Numbered from the stretch's first letter, positions 41,136-51,780 are shown. The stretch: DNA of 64,000 nucleotides from Pseudomonas sp. DG56-2 (GCF_004803755.1 NZ_CP032311.1:5038501-5102500), one strand, 5' to 3'. Translations and numbers: made by a program. The notes: generated by a model from the sequence alone, not told the origin.

Positions 41136-43055
41136 ATGAATAGCTGGTTTGCCAACATCAGCGTCAACCTGAAACTTGGCCTGGGCTTCGGCCTGGTGCT
41201 GCTGCTCACCAGTCTGCTGGCCTTGACCGGCTGGAACAGCATGGGTGGATTGATCAATCGCAGCAACTGGATGAGCGACATAACCCAGCTCAACAGCGAC
41301 TTGACCAACCTGCGCATCACCCGCCTGCAATACATGCTGACCAATGGCGACGATGCCGCCGCCGGCAACGTGCAGGTCAAGTTGAATGCCTTCAGTGAAC
41401 AACAACAGAAGCTGCTTAAAAGCTTCAAGAGCCCGGAAAACGTCAAGCTGCTCCAGGACCTGGGCCAGACCATTAGCGAGTACCAGGTTTCGATCAATAA
41501 AATGCGCGCGGGCTACAAAACCAGCCTTGCCGCGCGAGACGCGATGAACCTGGCAGCCTCACGCGCCATCGAGCTGGTGGAGGCGATCAATCGCGATATT
41601 CTCGCCCTGCCCGAAAGCGACGCCAGCCGTCTGGATCAGTTCCGTACTATCACCCAGGCCAAAGAGCAACTGTTTCAAGTACGCCTGGCAGTGCGCAGCT
41701 ACATAGCCGACATCAGCAGCGAAACCGAACAACTGGCCCTGCGTCAGCTGGATGGCGCGCTCGCCGAAATTGCCGGTCTGAACCGTCAGATGCCGAATGA
41801 GGCAGCGCGTATCCAGCAGTTCGAAAGTGCCGTGCTGGCTTACCGCGATGCCGTGCGCCAGTTCCGCGATGCCATTGCCGATGTTGCTGTCGCTCGCCAG
41901 GAAATGACCGTACAAGGCGCGACGATCGTCAAGACCAGTGATGCCCTGTACAAAATCCAGCTTGATCGTCGAGACAGCGAAAGTGCCCAGGCCCGAACCT
42001 TGCAGGTCACCGCTACGCTGCTGGCGTTGTTGGTCGGCATACTGGCTGCAGTGATCATCACCCGCCAGATCACTCGCCCGTTGCGCGAGACCTTGGCCGT
42101 AGTGGACAAGATCGCTTCCGGTGACCTCACCCACAATCTGCACATTACCCGTCGCGACGAATTGGGCGTACTGCAACAAGGCATCCAGCGCATGGGCGCG
42201 ACCTTGCGTGACCTCATCAGCGGTATCCGCGATGGCGTAACTCAGATCGCCAGCGCTGCCGAAGAGCTGTCGGCGGTGACCGAAGAAACCAGCGCCGGGG
42301 TCAACAGCCAGAAAGTCGAGACCGACCAGGTCGCTACCGCCATGCACGAAATGGCTGCCACCGTGCAAGAAGTCGCACGCAACGCCGAACACGCCTCCTC
42401 TGCCGCTACCGATGCCGACGCTCAGGCACGCGCCGGAGACCAGGTGGTTGCCGAGGCGATCGGCCAGATCGAACGCCTGGCTGAAGAAGTGCGTCGCTCC
42501 ACCGAAGCCATGGGGCAGTTGCAGCAGGAAAGCCAGAAGATCGGCAGCGTCATGGATGTCATCAAGTCGGTTGCCGAACAGACCAACCTGCTGGCGCTGA
42601 ACGCAGCGATCGAAGCAGCTCGCGCCGGTGAAGCCGGACGTGGCTTCGCGGTTGTTGCCGATGAAGTTCGCGGCCTGGCTCAACGCACGCAGAAGTCCAC
42701 CGAAGAGATTGAAGAACTGGTGGCCGGCCTGCAGAGCGGCACTCAACAGGTGGCCAATGTGATGCACGGCAGCCGCAACTTGACCGAAAGCAGTGTTGAA
42801 CTGACGCGCAAGGCCGGGGCTTCGCTGGAAAGCATCACGCGCACCGTGTCGAGCATTCAGTCGATGAACCAGCAGATTGCAGCGGCAGCCGAACAGCAGA
42901 GCGCAGTGGCCGAGCAGATCAGCCGCAGCATCCTCAATGTGCGTGACGTCTCGGAGCAGACCGCGGCGGCCAGCGATGAAACTGCGGCCTCCAGCGTTGA
43001 ACTGGCTCGACTTGGCAACCAGCTACAAACCTTGGTCAGCCACTTCCGCGTCTGA
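41136..43055 (+). CDS. mcpS: methyl-accepting chemotaxis protein with HBM sensor (McpS-like)
   Basis: A 639-residue receptor. TM1 is at about 12-31, a long all-helical periplasmic domain at 32-285 has the size of the bimodular HBM sensor, TM2 follows at about 290-310, then HAMP ([20 protein letters not shown]) and the signalling domain with the conserved tip [20 protein letters not shown]. McpS of P. putida senses TCA intermediates such as malate and succinate. The N-terminus ([24 protein letters not shown]) and the neighbours ypfJ and ggt are those of mcpS as I recall; the sensor residues were not compared. Confidence 0.85.
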   Translation: MNSWFANISVNLKLGLGFGLVLLLTSLLALTGWNSMGGLINRSNWMSDITQLNSDLTNLRITRLQYMLTNGDDAAAGNVQVKLNAFSEQQQKLLKSFKSPENVKLLQDLGQTISEYQVSINKMRAGYKTSLAARDAMNLAASRAIELVEAINRDILALPESDASRLDQFRTITQAKEQLFQVRLAVRSYIADISSETEQLALRQLDGALAEIAGLNRQMPNEAARIQQFESAVLAYRDAVRQFRDAIADVAVARQEMTVQGATIVKTSDALYKIQLDRRDSESAQARTLQVTATLLALLVGILAAVIITRQITRPLRETLAVVDKIASGDLTHNLHITRRDELGVLQQGIQRMGATLRDLISGIRDGVTQIASAAEELSAVTEETSAGVNSQKVETDQVATAMHEMAATVQEVARNAEHASSAATDADAQARAGDQVVAEAIGQIERLAEEVRRSTEAMGQLQQESQKIGSVMDVIKSVAEQTNLLALNAAIEAARAGEAGRGFAVVADEVRGLAQRTQKSTEEIEELVAGLQSGTQQVANVMHGSRNLTESSVELTRKAGASLESITRTVSSIQSMNQQIAAAAEQQSAVAEQISRSILNVRDVSEQTAAASDETAASSVELARLGNQLQTLVSHFRV

Positions 43056-43068
43056 GCATAAAACCGAG

Positions 43069-43100
43069 CCGCTCCTACAGATCATGATCTGCAGGAGCGG
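43069..43100. terminator. long hairpin between mcpS and ggt
   Basis: CCGCTCCTACAGATCAT / GATCTGCAGGAGCGG pairs at 15 of 16 positions. There is no T-run. The GCTCCTACAG arm is REP-like. It probably insulates the convergent genes. Confidence 0.55.
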
Positions 43101-43106
43101 TGGTGC

Positions 43107-44774
43107 TTACTTGATAACGTGTCCAACCCCACGACCACGTGGGTCGGAAGCGGTTTCCAACGTCGTGCCATTGACGCGGATCGCCTGGATATCACCCATT
43201 TCCCAACCTTGATCCTCAAGGATGTAACCCATCTTCTTCAGCTCTTCGGCAACCTTGCCAGTCAGCGGCGCGTAGGCATCGAAATAGATAGTGTCCTTAG
43301 GCAGCAGTTGGTGATGCACACGTTGTGCGGCTACGGCTTTTTCCAGTGGCAGGTTGTAGTCATACAGGTTGTTCAACACCTGGAAGATCGAAGTGAAAAT
43401 CCGCGAGCCGCCCGGCGTGCCCAGTACCAACGTGACCTTGCCATCGCGCGTGACCAGCGTCGGCGCCATGGACGAGAGCATGCGCTTGCCCGGCTCGATG
43501 GCATTGGCATCGCCGCCCACCACGCCGAACGCATTGGCCACGCCTGGCTTGGAACTGAAGTCGTCCATCTCATCATTGAGCAGGAAGCCCGCCCCCTTGA
43601 CCACGACGCCACTGCCATAGTCCCAGTTCAGGGTGTAGGTGTTGCTGACCGCGTTACCCTGCTTGTCGACGATGGAGAAATGAGTGGTCTGATGCGGTTC
43701 CAGGCCCGGACGGACTTTTTCGGTTTCGGAAATTGCCGTCGGATTGATCTCTTGGGCGCGTTTTACCAGGTAGTCCTTGGCAATCAACTTATCCACAGGC
43801 ACCTTGGAGAACGCCGGGTCTCCCAGGTAATCGGCACGGTCGGCAAACACGCGCTTCTCGATTTCTGCCAACAGATGGATGTAGCGGGCAGAGTTGAGCT
43901 CGACGCCCTTGAAGTCCGCTGCACGGTTTTCCTTGATGCCCAGCAGCTGTGCCAGGGCTACGCCACCCGAGCTTGGCAGCGGAGCGGTATAGACCATGTT
44001 GCCGCGCCACTCGATCGCCATCGGATCACGCCATACAGCTTTGTAGTCCTTGAGGTCGTCCTTGCTGATCAAGCCGTTGTCGGCCTGCATCTGCGCGACC
44101 AGCAGATCGGCAGTCTTGCCCTGATAGAACTCGCTGACGCCCTTGTCGGCTATGCGCTCCAGCGTTTGCGCCAACTCAGGCTGCTTGAAGGTTTCGCCAA
44201 CTTTCATGCTGCCGAAGTAGTCATTGAAGTTGGTGCTGTCCTTGAACAATCCCAAGGCATCTTCGCGATACTGGTACTGCTTGGCAGCAATTTTGAAACC
44301 GTTTTTCGCGTAGCCCACTGCCGGGGTGATCAACTCGGCCCAAGGCAACTTGCCGAACTTCTGATGCGCCTCCCACAAGCCCATCACCGTGCCTGGTACC
44401 CCGGCTGCGCGGGAACCGACCAGGCTCAGGTTTTCAATGATCTCGCCCTTTTCGTCCAGGTACATGTTGCGACTGGCAGCTTTGGGCGCTACTTCGCGGT
44501 AGTCGAGGAAGTAGGGTTTGCCATCCATGTACAGAGTCATGAAACCACCCCCGCCGATGTTCCCGGCTTCAGGGTAGGTCACCGCCAGGGTAAAGGCGGT
44601 GGCGACGGCGGCGTCTACCGCGTTACCGCCTTTTTTGAGCACTTCAGCGGCTACCTGTGCACCATATTGATCGGGGGCGGCTACCGCGCCACCCTCCAAC
44701 GTCACAGCGTAGGCCGATGAGCTGGCGATTATCGCGGCACTCAGGCCCAGGGTTCGGAACATCACAACGCGCAT
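43107..44774 (-). CDS. ggt: gamma-glutamyltransferase (glutathione hydrolase)
   Basis: A 555-residue periplasmic N-terminal nucleophile hydrolase. A signal peptide (MRVVMFRTLGLSAAIIASSSAYA) is followed by the large subunit. Self-cleavage is expected before Thr363 in QTTHFSIVD to free the small subunit. The oxyanion and substrate motifs NIGGGGFMT and MSSMAPT are seen. It breaks down glutathione and transfers gamma-glutamyl groups. Confidence 0.95.
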   Translation of the reverse strand: MRVVMFRTLGLSAAIIASSSAYAVTLEGGAVAAPDQYGAQVAAEVLKKGGNAVDAAVATAFTLAVTYPEAGNIGGGGFMTLYMDGKPYFLDYREVAPKAASRNMYLDEKGEIIENLSLVGSRAAGVPGTVMGLWEAHQKFGKLPWAELITPAVGYAKNGFKIAAKQYQYREDALGLFKDSTNFNDYFGSMKVGETFKQPELAQTLERIADKGVSEFYQGKTADLLVAQMQADNGLISKDDLKDYKAVWRDPMAIEWRGNMVYTAPLPSSGGVALAQLLGIKENRAADFKGVELNSARYIHLLAEIEKRVFADRADYLGDPAFSKVPVDKLIAKDYLVKRAQEINPTAISETEKVRPGLEPHQTTHFSIVDKQGNAVSNTYTLNWDYGSGVVVKGAGFLLNDEMDDFSSKPGVANAFGVVGGDANAIEPGKRMLSSMAPTLVTRDGKVTLVLGTPGGSRIFTSIFQVLNNLYDYNLPLEKAVAAQRVHHQLLPKDTIYFDAYAPLTGKVAEELKKMGYILEDQGWEMGDIQAIRVNGTTLETASDPRGRGVGHVIK

Positions 44775-44891
44775 GAGAGCTTCCTTGGTGTTGTTTTCGT
44801 TGAACAGCCATTAAGGCTGATGTCCGAAAACTAATCAAACAGCGCCGGAAAAATCGCCGTTTGCAGGAAGGTTTTGTCGCGCTTGAAGCAA

Positions 44892-45788
44892 TCAGCAGGC
44901 GTAGATCGCCAGCTTGTGCTGAATGAAATCGAGAAAACACTGAATGCGCAGGGCCAACTGCGAGTTACGGTAGTACACGGCGTTGATTGGCTGACGATAG
45001 CCGCTGTTGAATTCGGGCAGCACCACCTGCAAGCGCCCCGTTCGAATGTCTTCATGCGTCATGAAGTGCGACAGGCAAGCAATGCCTTCTCCGGCCAAGG
45101 CCAGTGAACGCAGGGTTTCACCGCTGGAAGCAGACAGGCTCGGACGGATCAGCAGGCGATCCCCTTCGGCATGACGTATCGGCCAATGGTTGAGCGTTTC
45201 GGTTTGGGTGAAGCCCAGCAGCGAATGCTCCAACAAGTCTTCGACTCGTTTGGGCTGACCATGGCGCGCCAAATAGTCCGGGCTGGCCAAGACGTTCAGT
45301 GGACTGCACCCCAACGAGCGCGCATGCAGGCTGGAGTCGGCCAAGTCACCAATACGAATGGCCACATCCGTACTCTGTTCGATCAAATCGATGATCAAGT
45401 CGCTGGTATTGAGCTCCAACTGAATCTGCGGGTACAGCGTGCGGAACTCACTCACCCAGGGCACGATTGCGTGCAGCATGAAGGGCAAGGCAGCATTGAT
45501 GCGCAGGCGTCCTGAAGGTGTCTGGTGATGGACCGACAGGTGCTCTTCGAGATCGTCCATCTGCTGCAGGATCGACTTGGCCCGCTCGAAGAAAAACCGT
45601 CCTTCTTCAGTAAGGTCCATACGCCGGGTGGTGCGGTTGATCAGCGTGGTGCCAAGCTTGGCCTCCAGGCGCGACAAGGTGCGACTGATCGCCGAAGGCG
45701 TCTGCCCGCCCTGCTCGGCCGCCGCGGAAATAGAGCCGCACTCGATGACCGAGACGAACACCTGCAATTCATCGGATCTGGCTTTCAC
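44892..45788 (-). CDS. LysR-family transcriptional regulator
   Basis: A 298-residue protein. The start is probably GTG 45788 (VKARSDELQVFVSVIECGS), because the helix-turn-helix must begin within a few residues. The helix-turn-helix has ISAAAEQGGQTPSAISRTLSRLEAKLG; the effector domain follows. It lies 67 bases after mdaB on the same strand, and may regulate mdaB or the divergent ygiN-like gene (inferred). Confidence 0.88.
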   Translation of the reverse strand: MKARSDELQVFVSVIECGSISAAAEQGGQTPSAISRTLSRLEAKLGTTLINRTTRRMDLTEEGRFFFERAKSILQQMDDLEEHLSVHHQTPSGRLRINAALPFMLHAIVPWVSEFRTLYPQIQLELNTSDLIIDLIEQSTDVAIRIGDLADSSLHARSLGCSPLNVLASPDYLARHGQPKRVEDLLEHSLLGFTQTETLNHWPIRHAEGDRLLIRPSLSASSGETLRSLALAGEGIACLSHFMTHEDIRTGRLQVVLPEFNSGYRQPINAVYYRNSQLALRIQCFLDFIQHKLAIYAC

Positions 45789-45855
45789 GGCTGTACCTCG
45801 GGGTGAACGACAGCCGTGATAGATAGCCGCTTGTAGCAGGCAACGCAAGGTTTCA

Positions 45856-46446
45856 TCAGGCCTGGATCTGGAAAACCTGGGCAAGGTGCTGCTCATAGGC
45901 AGCAACTGCGGCCTCGACGTTTGGACGCTTCATCACATCTACCGCCAGATAGGTCGGCAGCGCGCTCATACCGAGAAACTGATTGGCCTTGTGGAAGGGA
46001 AAGTACACCGCGTCCACACCCTTGCCTTCGAAGAAATCATCCGGGTCATCGAACGCTTGCTGCGGTGCGTTCCAGGTCAGAGAGAGCATGTATTGCTTGC
46101 CCTGAATCAGGCCGCCGCTGCCATACTTCTGCGACGCATCGGAACGTGTGCGCCCATCGTTGGCATAGAGACTGCCGTGACCTGCTGTGAACACTTCATC
46201 CAGGTACTGCTTCACCGTCCATGGAGCGCCCATCCACCAACCTGGCATTTGATAGATGATGACATCAGCCCAGAGGAACTTCTGCACTTCTTCGGCGTTG
46301 TCATAACCGCCATCGATGTAGGTGGTCTTGACGTCGAAACCGGCACGATCGAGGAACGCTAGGGCGGCCTCATGCAAGGTTTCGTTCAGACGGCCATCGG
46401 AGTGAGCAAATTTTTTACCGCCGTTGAGCAATAGAACTTTTTTCAT
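45856..46446 (-). CDS. mdaB: NAD(P)H:quinone oxidoreductase, modulator of drug activity B
   Basis: A 196-residue flavodoxin-fold protein, MKKVLLLNGGKKFAHSDGRLNETL, with the active-site YQMPGWWMGAPW motif of MdaB. It reduces quinones by two electrons and protects against redox cycling. The ygiN-type monooxygenase lies divergent to it; in E. coli mdaB and ygiN form one operon. Confidence 0.93.
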   Translation of the reverse strand: MKKVLLLNGGKKFAHSDGRLNETLHEAALAFLDRAGFDVKTTYIDGGYDNAEEVQKFLWADVIIYQMPGWWMGAPWTVKQYLDEVFTAGHGSLYANDGRTRSDASQKYGSGGLIQGKQYMLSLTWNAPQQAFDDPDDFFEGKGVDAVYFPFHKANQFLGMSALPTYLAVDVMKRPNVEAAVAAYEQHLAQVFQIQA

Positions 46447-46639
46447 CACTTGCCTCATCTGTCGTGCGATCAACTACGGCGTCTTGGCCGTCGGATCGGA
46501 TCAATTTGGATGGCGGCAGATTAGAGGTAGAAACACGGCAGAAAAACCATCGCCCACGCAAATTACTTTTGTCCTAAAAGCACGAATACAACACACATTA
46601 ATGAAATAAAATCAGTTCACCCCAAACCAGAGGTGCACC

Positions 46640-46954
46640 ATGAGCGAACCCTACGGCTTCATTCTCAAAGCCAAAACCCGTCCGGAAAAAGCCGAGGCCT
46701 TCGAAGCACTGTTCCGCGCCTACGTGCAACCCAGCCGTTCCGAACCCGGCTGCATCGAATACCACATGCTGCGCGACAAGGAGGATCCGAGCCTGTTCGT
46801 GTTCTACGAGATCTGGGCCAGCAAAGCCGCGCTGGATGTGCACTCGGCCCTGCCGCACATGCAGGCATTCTTCGACAAACGCATGGACTATCTGGAGCGC
46901 GACTTCGACATTCAATTGATCGATATGCTCAGCCCGTCCTCCGCTAGCCGTTAA
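46640..46954 (+). CDS. YgiN-like antibiotic biosynthesis monooxygenase (ABM) family quinol monooxygenase
   Basis: A 104-residue single ABM ferredoxin-like domain: KTRPEKAEAFEALF, PSRSEPGCIEYHML and FVFYEIWASKAALDVH. Such small dimers oxidise quinols or aromatic compounds without cofactor. Its neighbour mdaB suggests a joint quinone redox role. The stop region overlaps the convergent TauE gene by 11 bases. Confidence 0.9.
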   Translation: MSEPYGFILKAKTRPEKAEAFEALFRAYVQPSRSEPGCIEYHMLRDKEDPSLFVFYEIWASKAALDVHSALPHMQAFFDKRMDYLERDFDIQLIDMLSPSSASR

Positions 46955-47708
46955 GCAACAGGTGCGCGCCAAGCAGCGCCAGGCCGACAAAGAAACAGCG
47001 CTTGAACAGCGCGGCGCTGATGCGTTGGCGCAACCATTGGCCCGCCAGCATGCCCAGCAGCGCCGGCGCCAGCATCAGCAAGGACGCTGCCAACGTCTGC
47101 GCACCGAGTGCATCCTGACCAGCCAGGCCCAGCGCCAACGCCAGCGTCGACACCGTGAAAGACAGGCCCAAAGCCTGAACCATCTCATCGCGGCTCAGGC
47201 CTAGACTCTGTAAGTAAGGCACCGCAGGAATGACGAAGACGCCCGTGGCCGCGGTAACTATTCCGGTGAGCAAACCGCACACGGGGGCGCTCCAGCGTTC
47301 CCATGAGGGCGGCGTCGCGAAGCCACGAGCGACCAATCCATACACTGCATACACCAGCAGCGCCCCACCCAAAGCGTGGGCCGCCCAGGCACCACTGTTG
47401 ATTCCCAGCCAGGCACTGCCCACCAGGGTGCCAACAAAGGTCATCAGCATCAGCGGCCACAAGCGCCGCAACAACGCTGCCAAATGCCCGCCCGCAGCCA
47501 GTTGCCAGAGATTGGTCAAAGTTGAGGGCACGATGAGCAGCGCCGCAGCCTGTGCCGGAGATATAGCCACCCCGAGCACGCCCATGGCAACGGTCGGCAA
47601 ACCCAAACCGATCACGCCCTTCACCGCGCCCGCCAGAACAAAAGTGAGCAGTACCAGCAGCGATAGAGCCGGGCCAATTTCCTGATAAAAGCCAATGAAG
47701 TTCGTCAT
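46944..47708 (-). CDS. TauE/SafE-family membrane permease (anion/sulfonate exporter type)
   Basis: A 254-residue protein with about eight helices and the family repeat motif GVIGLGLPTVAMGVL near the start and GIVTAATGVFVIPAVPYLQ in the second half. Substrates in the family are sulfite, sulfonates or other small anions. It is divergent from a LysR gene that probably controls it. Confidence 0.88.
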   Translation of the reverse strand: MTNFIGFYQEIGPALSLLVLLTFVLAGAVKGVIGLGLPTVAMGVLGVAISPAQAAALLIVPSTLTNLWQLAAGGHLAALLRRLWPLMLMTFVGTLVGSAWLGINSGAWAAHALGGALLVYAVYGLVARGFATPPSWERWSAPVCGLLTGIVTAATGVFVIPAVPYLQSLGLSRDEMVQALGLSFTVSTLALALGLAGQDALGAQTLAASLLMLAPALLGMLAGQWLRQRISAALFKRCFFVGLALLGAHLLLNG

Positions 47709-47785
47709 GGGGTCATGGTGCCTGCCGCGCCGACCGCTGAATATCTGCCATATACTGAGCCAGACTATTGCCCAGGCAGAGGCTC

Positions 47786-48724
47786 ATGCATTTCGATCTG
47801 ATTGACCTGCGACTTTTCCAGCACACGCTGGAATGCGGCAACATCACTGCCGGTGCGCAGTGCAGCCATCTTTCCCTGCCGGCAGCCAGTGCGCGTATTC
47901 GTGCCATGGAGGCATGCCTTGGTACAGCACTGCTCGAACGAAACCGCCGTGGCGTACAAGCGACCCCGGCGGGTCAGGCCCTGCTCCAGCATGCGCGGCT
48001 GATCGGCCAGCAGGTGGAGCGCTTGCAGTTCGATCTGGCCCAATATGCCCTGGGCCTGCAAGGCCAGGTACGCTTGCTGTGCAACACCGCAGCATTGAGC
48101 GAATACCTGCCTGAACTGCTCGCAGGCTTTCTGGCCGGGCATCCGGCCATCACCCTTGACGTCCAGGAACTGCCGAGTTTGCGTATTGTCCAGGCTATTA
48201 CCCAGGGCGCGGCGGATATCGGCATCATTTCTACCGCCGTTACCAGCGAGCACCTGCAAACGCGCGCTTTTCGTGACGACCCGCTCGTGCTGATCATGGC
48301 GCCCGAACATCCCTTGGCCGTCCACACCCACCTGCGTTTTGCCGACACTCTCGCCCATGGCTACGTGGGCCTGTCGACGGACAGTGCCTTGAGCCTGCAT
48401 CTTGAAGAGCAAGCCCTGCACCTTGGCCAGCGACTCCAGGTGAGAGTTCGGGCCGAAGGCTTCGATGGCATGATCCGCATGGTGGCCCATGGCGCAGGAT
48501 TGGGGGTGGTGCCGCTGGCAGCCGTGCGGCGCTGGCAGGGCGTACTGGCCTTGCGCAGCATGAGCCTCGAAGAACCCTGGGCCCAGCGTCAATTGCTGTT
48601 GTGTGCGCGTGACTTCGCTAGCCTGCCTGGGCATGGCCAAGCGTTGGTGCGGCACCTGCAAGCCCAACAGCAAGCGGCGCAGATCGAGCGCTCGAGGTCG
48701 AGCCCAGACAACTCCAGCGACTAG
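47786..48724 (+). CDS. LysR-family transcriptional regulator
   Basis: A 312-residue protein from ATG 47786 (MHFDLIDLRLFQHTLECGNI), behind GCAGAGGC. The helix-turn-helix ITAGAQCSHLSLPAASARIRAME is typical; the effector domain follows. It is divergent from the TauE permease with 77 bases between starts, so that gene is the likely target. Confidence 0.88.
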   Translation: MHFDLIDLRLFQHTLECGNITAGAQCSHLSLPAASARIRAMEACLGTALLERNRRGVQATPAGQALLQHARLIGQQVERLQFDLAQYALGLQGQVRLLCNTAALSEYLPELLAGFLAGHPAITLDVQELPSLRIVQAITQGAADIGIISTAVTSEHLQTRAFRDDPLVLIMAPEHPLAVHTHLRFADTLAHGYVGLSTDSALSLHLEEQALHLGQRLQVRVRAEGFDGMIRMVAHGAGLGVVPLAAVRRWQGVLALRSMSLEEPWAQRQLLLCARDFASLPGHGQALVRHLQAQQQAAQIERSRSSPDNSSD

Positions 48725-48771
48725 ATCGGACCTATGGTAACGGACCTCTCATCAGACCGTTTGGAGCTGAC

Positions 48772-49116
48772 ATGTCCGACTTCATCACCGTTCTACGCAA
48801 CACCTGCCCGACCCCGGTACTGGATGCAACCAAGTGGAAACGCATTGCCGGCGACCCGCACACCGTGAACCTCAACGCCTACCTCTCCACAGATGGCAGC
48901 AAGATCATGGGCACATGGATCTGCACCCCGGGTACGTTCGAGGTGAATTACGAGAAGTGGGAATACTGTCATTTCCTCGACGGCTACTGCGTGATCACGC
49001 CGGAAGGCGAGCAACCGATTCACCTGAAGGCAGGTGATGTATTCGTGATCGAGCCGGGAATGAAAGGCACCTGGGAGGTGGTGGAGACGGTGCGCAAATA
49101 TTTCGTTTTTGCCTGA
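48772..49116 (+). CDS. cupin-domain protein (DUF861 type)
   Basis: A 114-residue single cupin. Motif 1 is in WEYCHFLDGYCVITPEGE, motif 2 in GDVFVIEPGMKGTWEV. Only one His is seen in motif 1, so metal binding may be weak. Such proteins resemble (S)-ureidoglycine aminohydrolase cupins, but no allantoin genes are near. Role unknown. Confidence 0.88.
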   Translation: MSDFITVLRNTCPTPVLDATKWKRIAGDPHTVNLNAYLSTDGSKIMGTWICTPGTFEVNYEKWEYCHFLDGYCVITPEGEQPIHLKAGDVFVIEPGMKGTWEVVETVRKYFVFA

Positions 49117-49141
49117 TTACATCCGGGCGGCCAAACAACCC

Positions 49142-49212
49142 GTCGCTGGCAAGGCGAGCTCCCACAGAATCAGGTGTGCGCAGTACCTGTGGAAGCCCGC
49201 CTTGCTAGCGAT
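49142..49212. repeat. paired inverted REP elements (REPIN-like)
   Basis: GTCGCTGGCAAGGCGAGC...CCACAG and, inverted 19 bases on, CTGTGG...GCCCGCCTTGCTAGCGAT: 22 of 26 positions pair. It lies between the cupin and mmsB genes. Confidence 0.75.
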
Positions 49213-49218
49213 GCCTGG

Positions 49219-50106
49219 TTACTCGGGTTTGCGATAGCCTTCGACAATCGCCGAGAAGTCCTTGCCGCCATCACCGCGCAGGCTCATGGCTTGGTAAAGC
49301 TGTTGGGCCACGGCGCCCATGATTACCGGTTGATGCGCCTGGCGCGCAGCTTCGGTAGCCAGGCCCAGGTCCTTGAGCATCAACTCGGCACCAAAGCCAC
49401 CGGTATAACCCCGTGACGCTGGCGCGGTCTCGACAATGCCCGGCCAGGGGTTGTAGGTATCGGAGCTCCAGCAGCGCCCCGTGGAGCTGTTGATAATGCC
49501 CGCCAGCACTTTCGTGTCGATTCCCAAGGCATTGCCCAGGGCCATGGCTTCGGAAACCCCGACCATCGAAATGCCCAGCAGCAGGTTGTTACAGATCTTG
49601 GCGATTTGGCCAGTCCCTACCTCACCGCAATGAACAATGTTGCGCCCCATCTGCGCCAGTACCGGTTGCAGCGTGGCAAACAGCGCCTCGCTGGCACCGA
49701 CCATGAACGTCAGGGTGCCCGCGGCCGCACCGCCGGTACCGCCTGATACCGGTGCGTCGGCCAGATCCACACCCTGCTTGGCCGCCGCAGCGGCGACATC
49801 TCGGGCGGTCTGCGGATCGATGGTGCTGCAGTCAACCACCGGGGTGCCGGCACGCACGCCTGCCAACACACCGTCTTCGTTCAGGTACACACCGCGCACA
49901 TGGGCGGCGGCAGGCAACATGGTGATGACCAGTTCGCTCTGCTGCGCTGCATCACGCGGCGAGCTGCTGATCTGGGCGCCGAGTTCGGCAAGCTCGGCCA
50001 GCACGGTTTTGTTCAGGTCAAACAGCTGCAGCTGGTGTCCGGCCTTGATCAGGTTGCGGGCCATTGGCGCGCCCATGTTGCCAAGGCCGATGAATGCAAT
50101 ACGCAT
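49219..50106 (-). CDS. mmsB: 3-hydroxyisobutyrate dehydrogenase
   Basis: A 295-residue protein. The NAD motif is GLGNMGAPMARNL at 7-19, the family signature DAPVSGGTGGA near 120 and the catalytic Lys region GTGQIAKICNNLL near 170. It oxidises 3-hydroxyisobutyrate to methylmalonate semialdehyde in valine breakdown, the substrate of MmsA. It lies 10 bases after mmsA on the same strand. Confidence 0.95.
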   Translation of the reverse strand: MRIAFIGLGNMGAPMARNLIKAGHQLQLFDLNKTVLAELAELGAQISSSPRDAAQQSELVITMLPAAAHVRGVYLNEDGVLAGVRAGTPVVDCSTIDPQTARDVAAAAAKQGVDLADAPVSGGTGGAAAGTLTFMVGASEALFATLQPVLAQMGRNIVHCGEVGTGQIAKICNNLLLGISMVGVSEAMALGNALGIDTKVLAGIINSSTGRCWSSDTYNPWPGIVETAPASRGYTGGFGAELMLKDLGLATEAARQAHQPVIMGAVAQQLYQAMSLRGDGGKDFSAIVEGYRKPE

Positions 50107-50116
50107 GATGAACTCC

Positions 50117-51643
50117 TTAGCGCAGGCTGATAGTGGTGTTCACACCGTCGTTGACACTGTCGTCATCGAACCAGCGGCTGGTGACGGTCTTGGTCTGAGT
50201 GTAGAACTGCACCACTTGCTTGCCGTACGGGCCCAGGTCGCCAAGTTTTGAACCACGCGAACCGGTGAAGCTGAAATACGGGACCGGCACGGGAATCGGG
50301 ATATTGATTCCGACCTGGCCGACGTCGATTTCGTTCTGGAACTTGCGCGCCGCAGCACCACTTTGGGTGAACAGGCCAGTACCGTTACCAAACGGGTTGC
50401 GGTTGACCAGGGCAATGGCTTCGTCGAGGGTGTCGACTTCCAGCACCACCAGTACGGGGCCGAAGATTTCCTGGGTGTAGATCTGCATGTCGGTGGTCAC
50501 CCCGGAGAACAGGGTTGGCCCGACGAAGTTGCCCTGCTCAAAGCCTGGCACACTCACATCACGGCCATCGAGCTCAAGCTTGGCACCTTCCTGGATGCCG
50601 CTTTCGATCAGACCCAGCACGCGCTCCTTGGCACGCTTGGAAATCAGCGGACCGACGTCAGTGCCAGGTTCGCTACCGGCGTTGACCTTGAGGTTTGCAG
50701 CCAGCGCCTTGAGTTCGGGCAGCCACTCACGCGCCTTGCCGACCAATACCGCCACCGAAGTCGCCATGCAGCGCTGGCCAGCCGCGCCGAAGCCGGCACC
50801 GACCAGGGCGTTCAGGGTTTGCGTACGGTTGGCGTCCGGCAGCACCACGGCGTGGTTCTTCGCGCCCATCATCGACTGCACGCGTTTGCCGTGCTGACCT
50901 GCGAGGTTGTAGACGTGGGTGCCCACCTCTGTGGAACCGACAAAGGAAATGGCCTTGATGTCAGTGTGAGTGCACAGGGCGTCGACCACCTGCTTGCCGC
51001 CATGTACCACGTTCAGCACACCGGCCGGAACACCGGCTTCCAGAGCCAGCTCCACCAGCATCATGGTCGACAGCGGATCCTGCTCGGACGGTTTCAGGAC
51101 GAAGGTATTACCGCAGACGATGGCCATCGGGAACATCCACAGCGGAATCATCGCCGGGAAGTTGAACGGCGTAATGCCCGCGCACACCCCAATTGGCTGA
51201 CGTAGAGTATAGGTATCGACACCACCAGCGACGTTCTCAGCGAACTCGCCCATTTGCAGGCTGCCGATGCTGCACGCATGCTCGACCACTTCCAGGCCGC
51301 GGAAAATATCGCCTTCAGCATCGGCGATGGTCTTGCCTTGCTCGGCGCTCAGTACCACAGCGATACGCTTGGAATGCTCACGGATAAGCGCCTGGAGCTT
51401 GAGCATGATGCGCATGCGTGCGCCGATCGGCGTGTCGCGCCAGGTCTTGAAAGCACGCTGGCCGGCAGCGATGGCTGCATCAACTTCTTCGACAGTGGCG
51501 AACGGCACACGGGCGAGCACTTGTTGCGTGGCCGGATTGACCACGTCGCGCCATTCGCTGGTCTTCGATTCGACCCATTGGCCGTCGATCAGCAGCTTGA
51601 CCTGCTCGACCTTGGTTTGGCCGGGAGTAAGGGATGCGTTCAT
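50117..51643 (-). CDS. mmsA: CoA-acylating methylmalonate-semialdehyde dehydrogenase
   Basis: A 508-residue aldehyde dehydrogenase. The start [18 protein letters not shown] is taken with AGGAGA upstream; longer forms run into the LysR promoter region. The catalytic cysteine is in [14 protein letters not shown], and [14 protein letters not shown] is typical of MmsA. It makes propionyl-CoA from methylmalonate semialdehyde in valine and inositol breakdown. A LysR gene is divergent from it. Confidence 0.95.
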   Translation of the reverse strand: MNASLTPGQTKVEQVKLLIDGQWVESKTSEWRDVVNPATQQVLARVPFATVEEVDAAIAAGQRAFKTWRDTPIGARMRIMLKLQALIREHSKRIAVVLSAEQGKTIADAEGDIFRGLEVVEHACSIGSLQMGEFAENVAGGVDTYTLRQPIGVCAGITPFNFPAMIPLWMFPMAIVCGNTFVLKPSEQDPLSTMMLVELALEAGVPAGVLNVVHGGKQVVDALCTHTDIKAISFVGSTEVGTHVYNLAGQHGKRVQSMMGAKNHAVVLPDANRTQTLNALVGAGFGAAGQRCMATSVAVLVGKAREWLPELKALAANLKVNAGSEPGTDVGPLISKRAKERVLGLIESGIQEGAKLELDGRDVSVPGFEQGNFVGPTLFSGVTTDMQIYTQEIFGPVLVVLEVDTLDEAIALVNRNPFGNGTGLFTQSGAAARKFQNEIDVGQVGINIPIPVPVPYFSFTGSRGSKLGDLGPYGKQVVQFYTQTKTVTSRWFDDDSVNDGVNTTISLR

Positions 51644-51780
51644 GTGCGTTCTCCTGAAATTGTTGTTAGGGAGAGATCGACGCCGCCGGGACAACCACGA
51701 CGGGCGCTTGGGTCTAGGGCTTGTTTTGGAGTATAGATGTGCAAAGATCCAATAAAAACGCACATAAAAGCCGGACCAAC

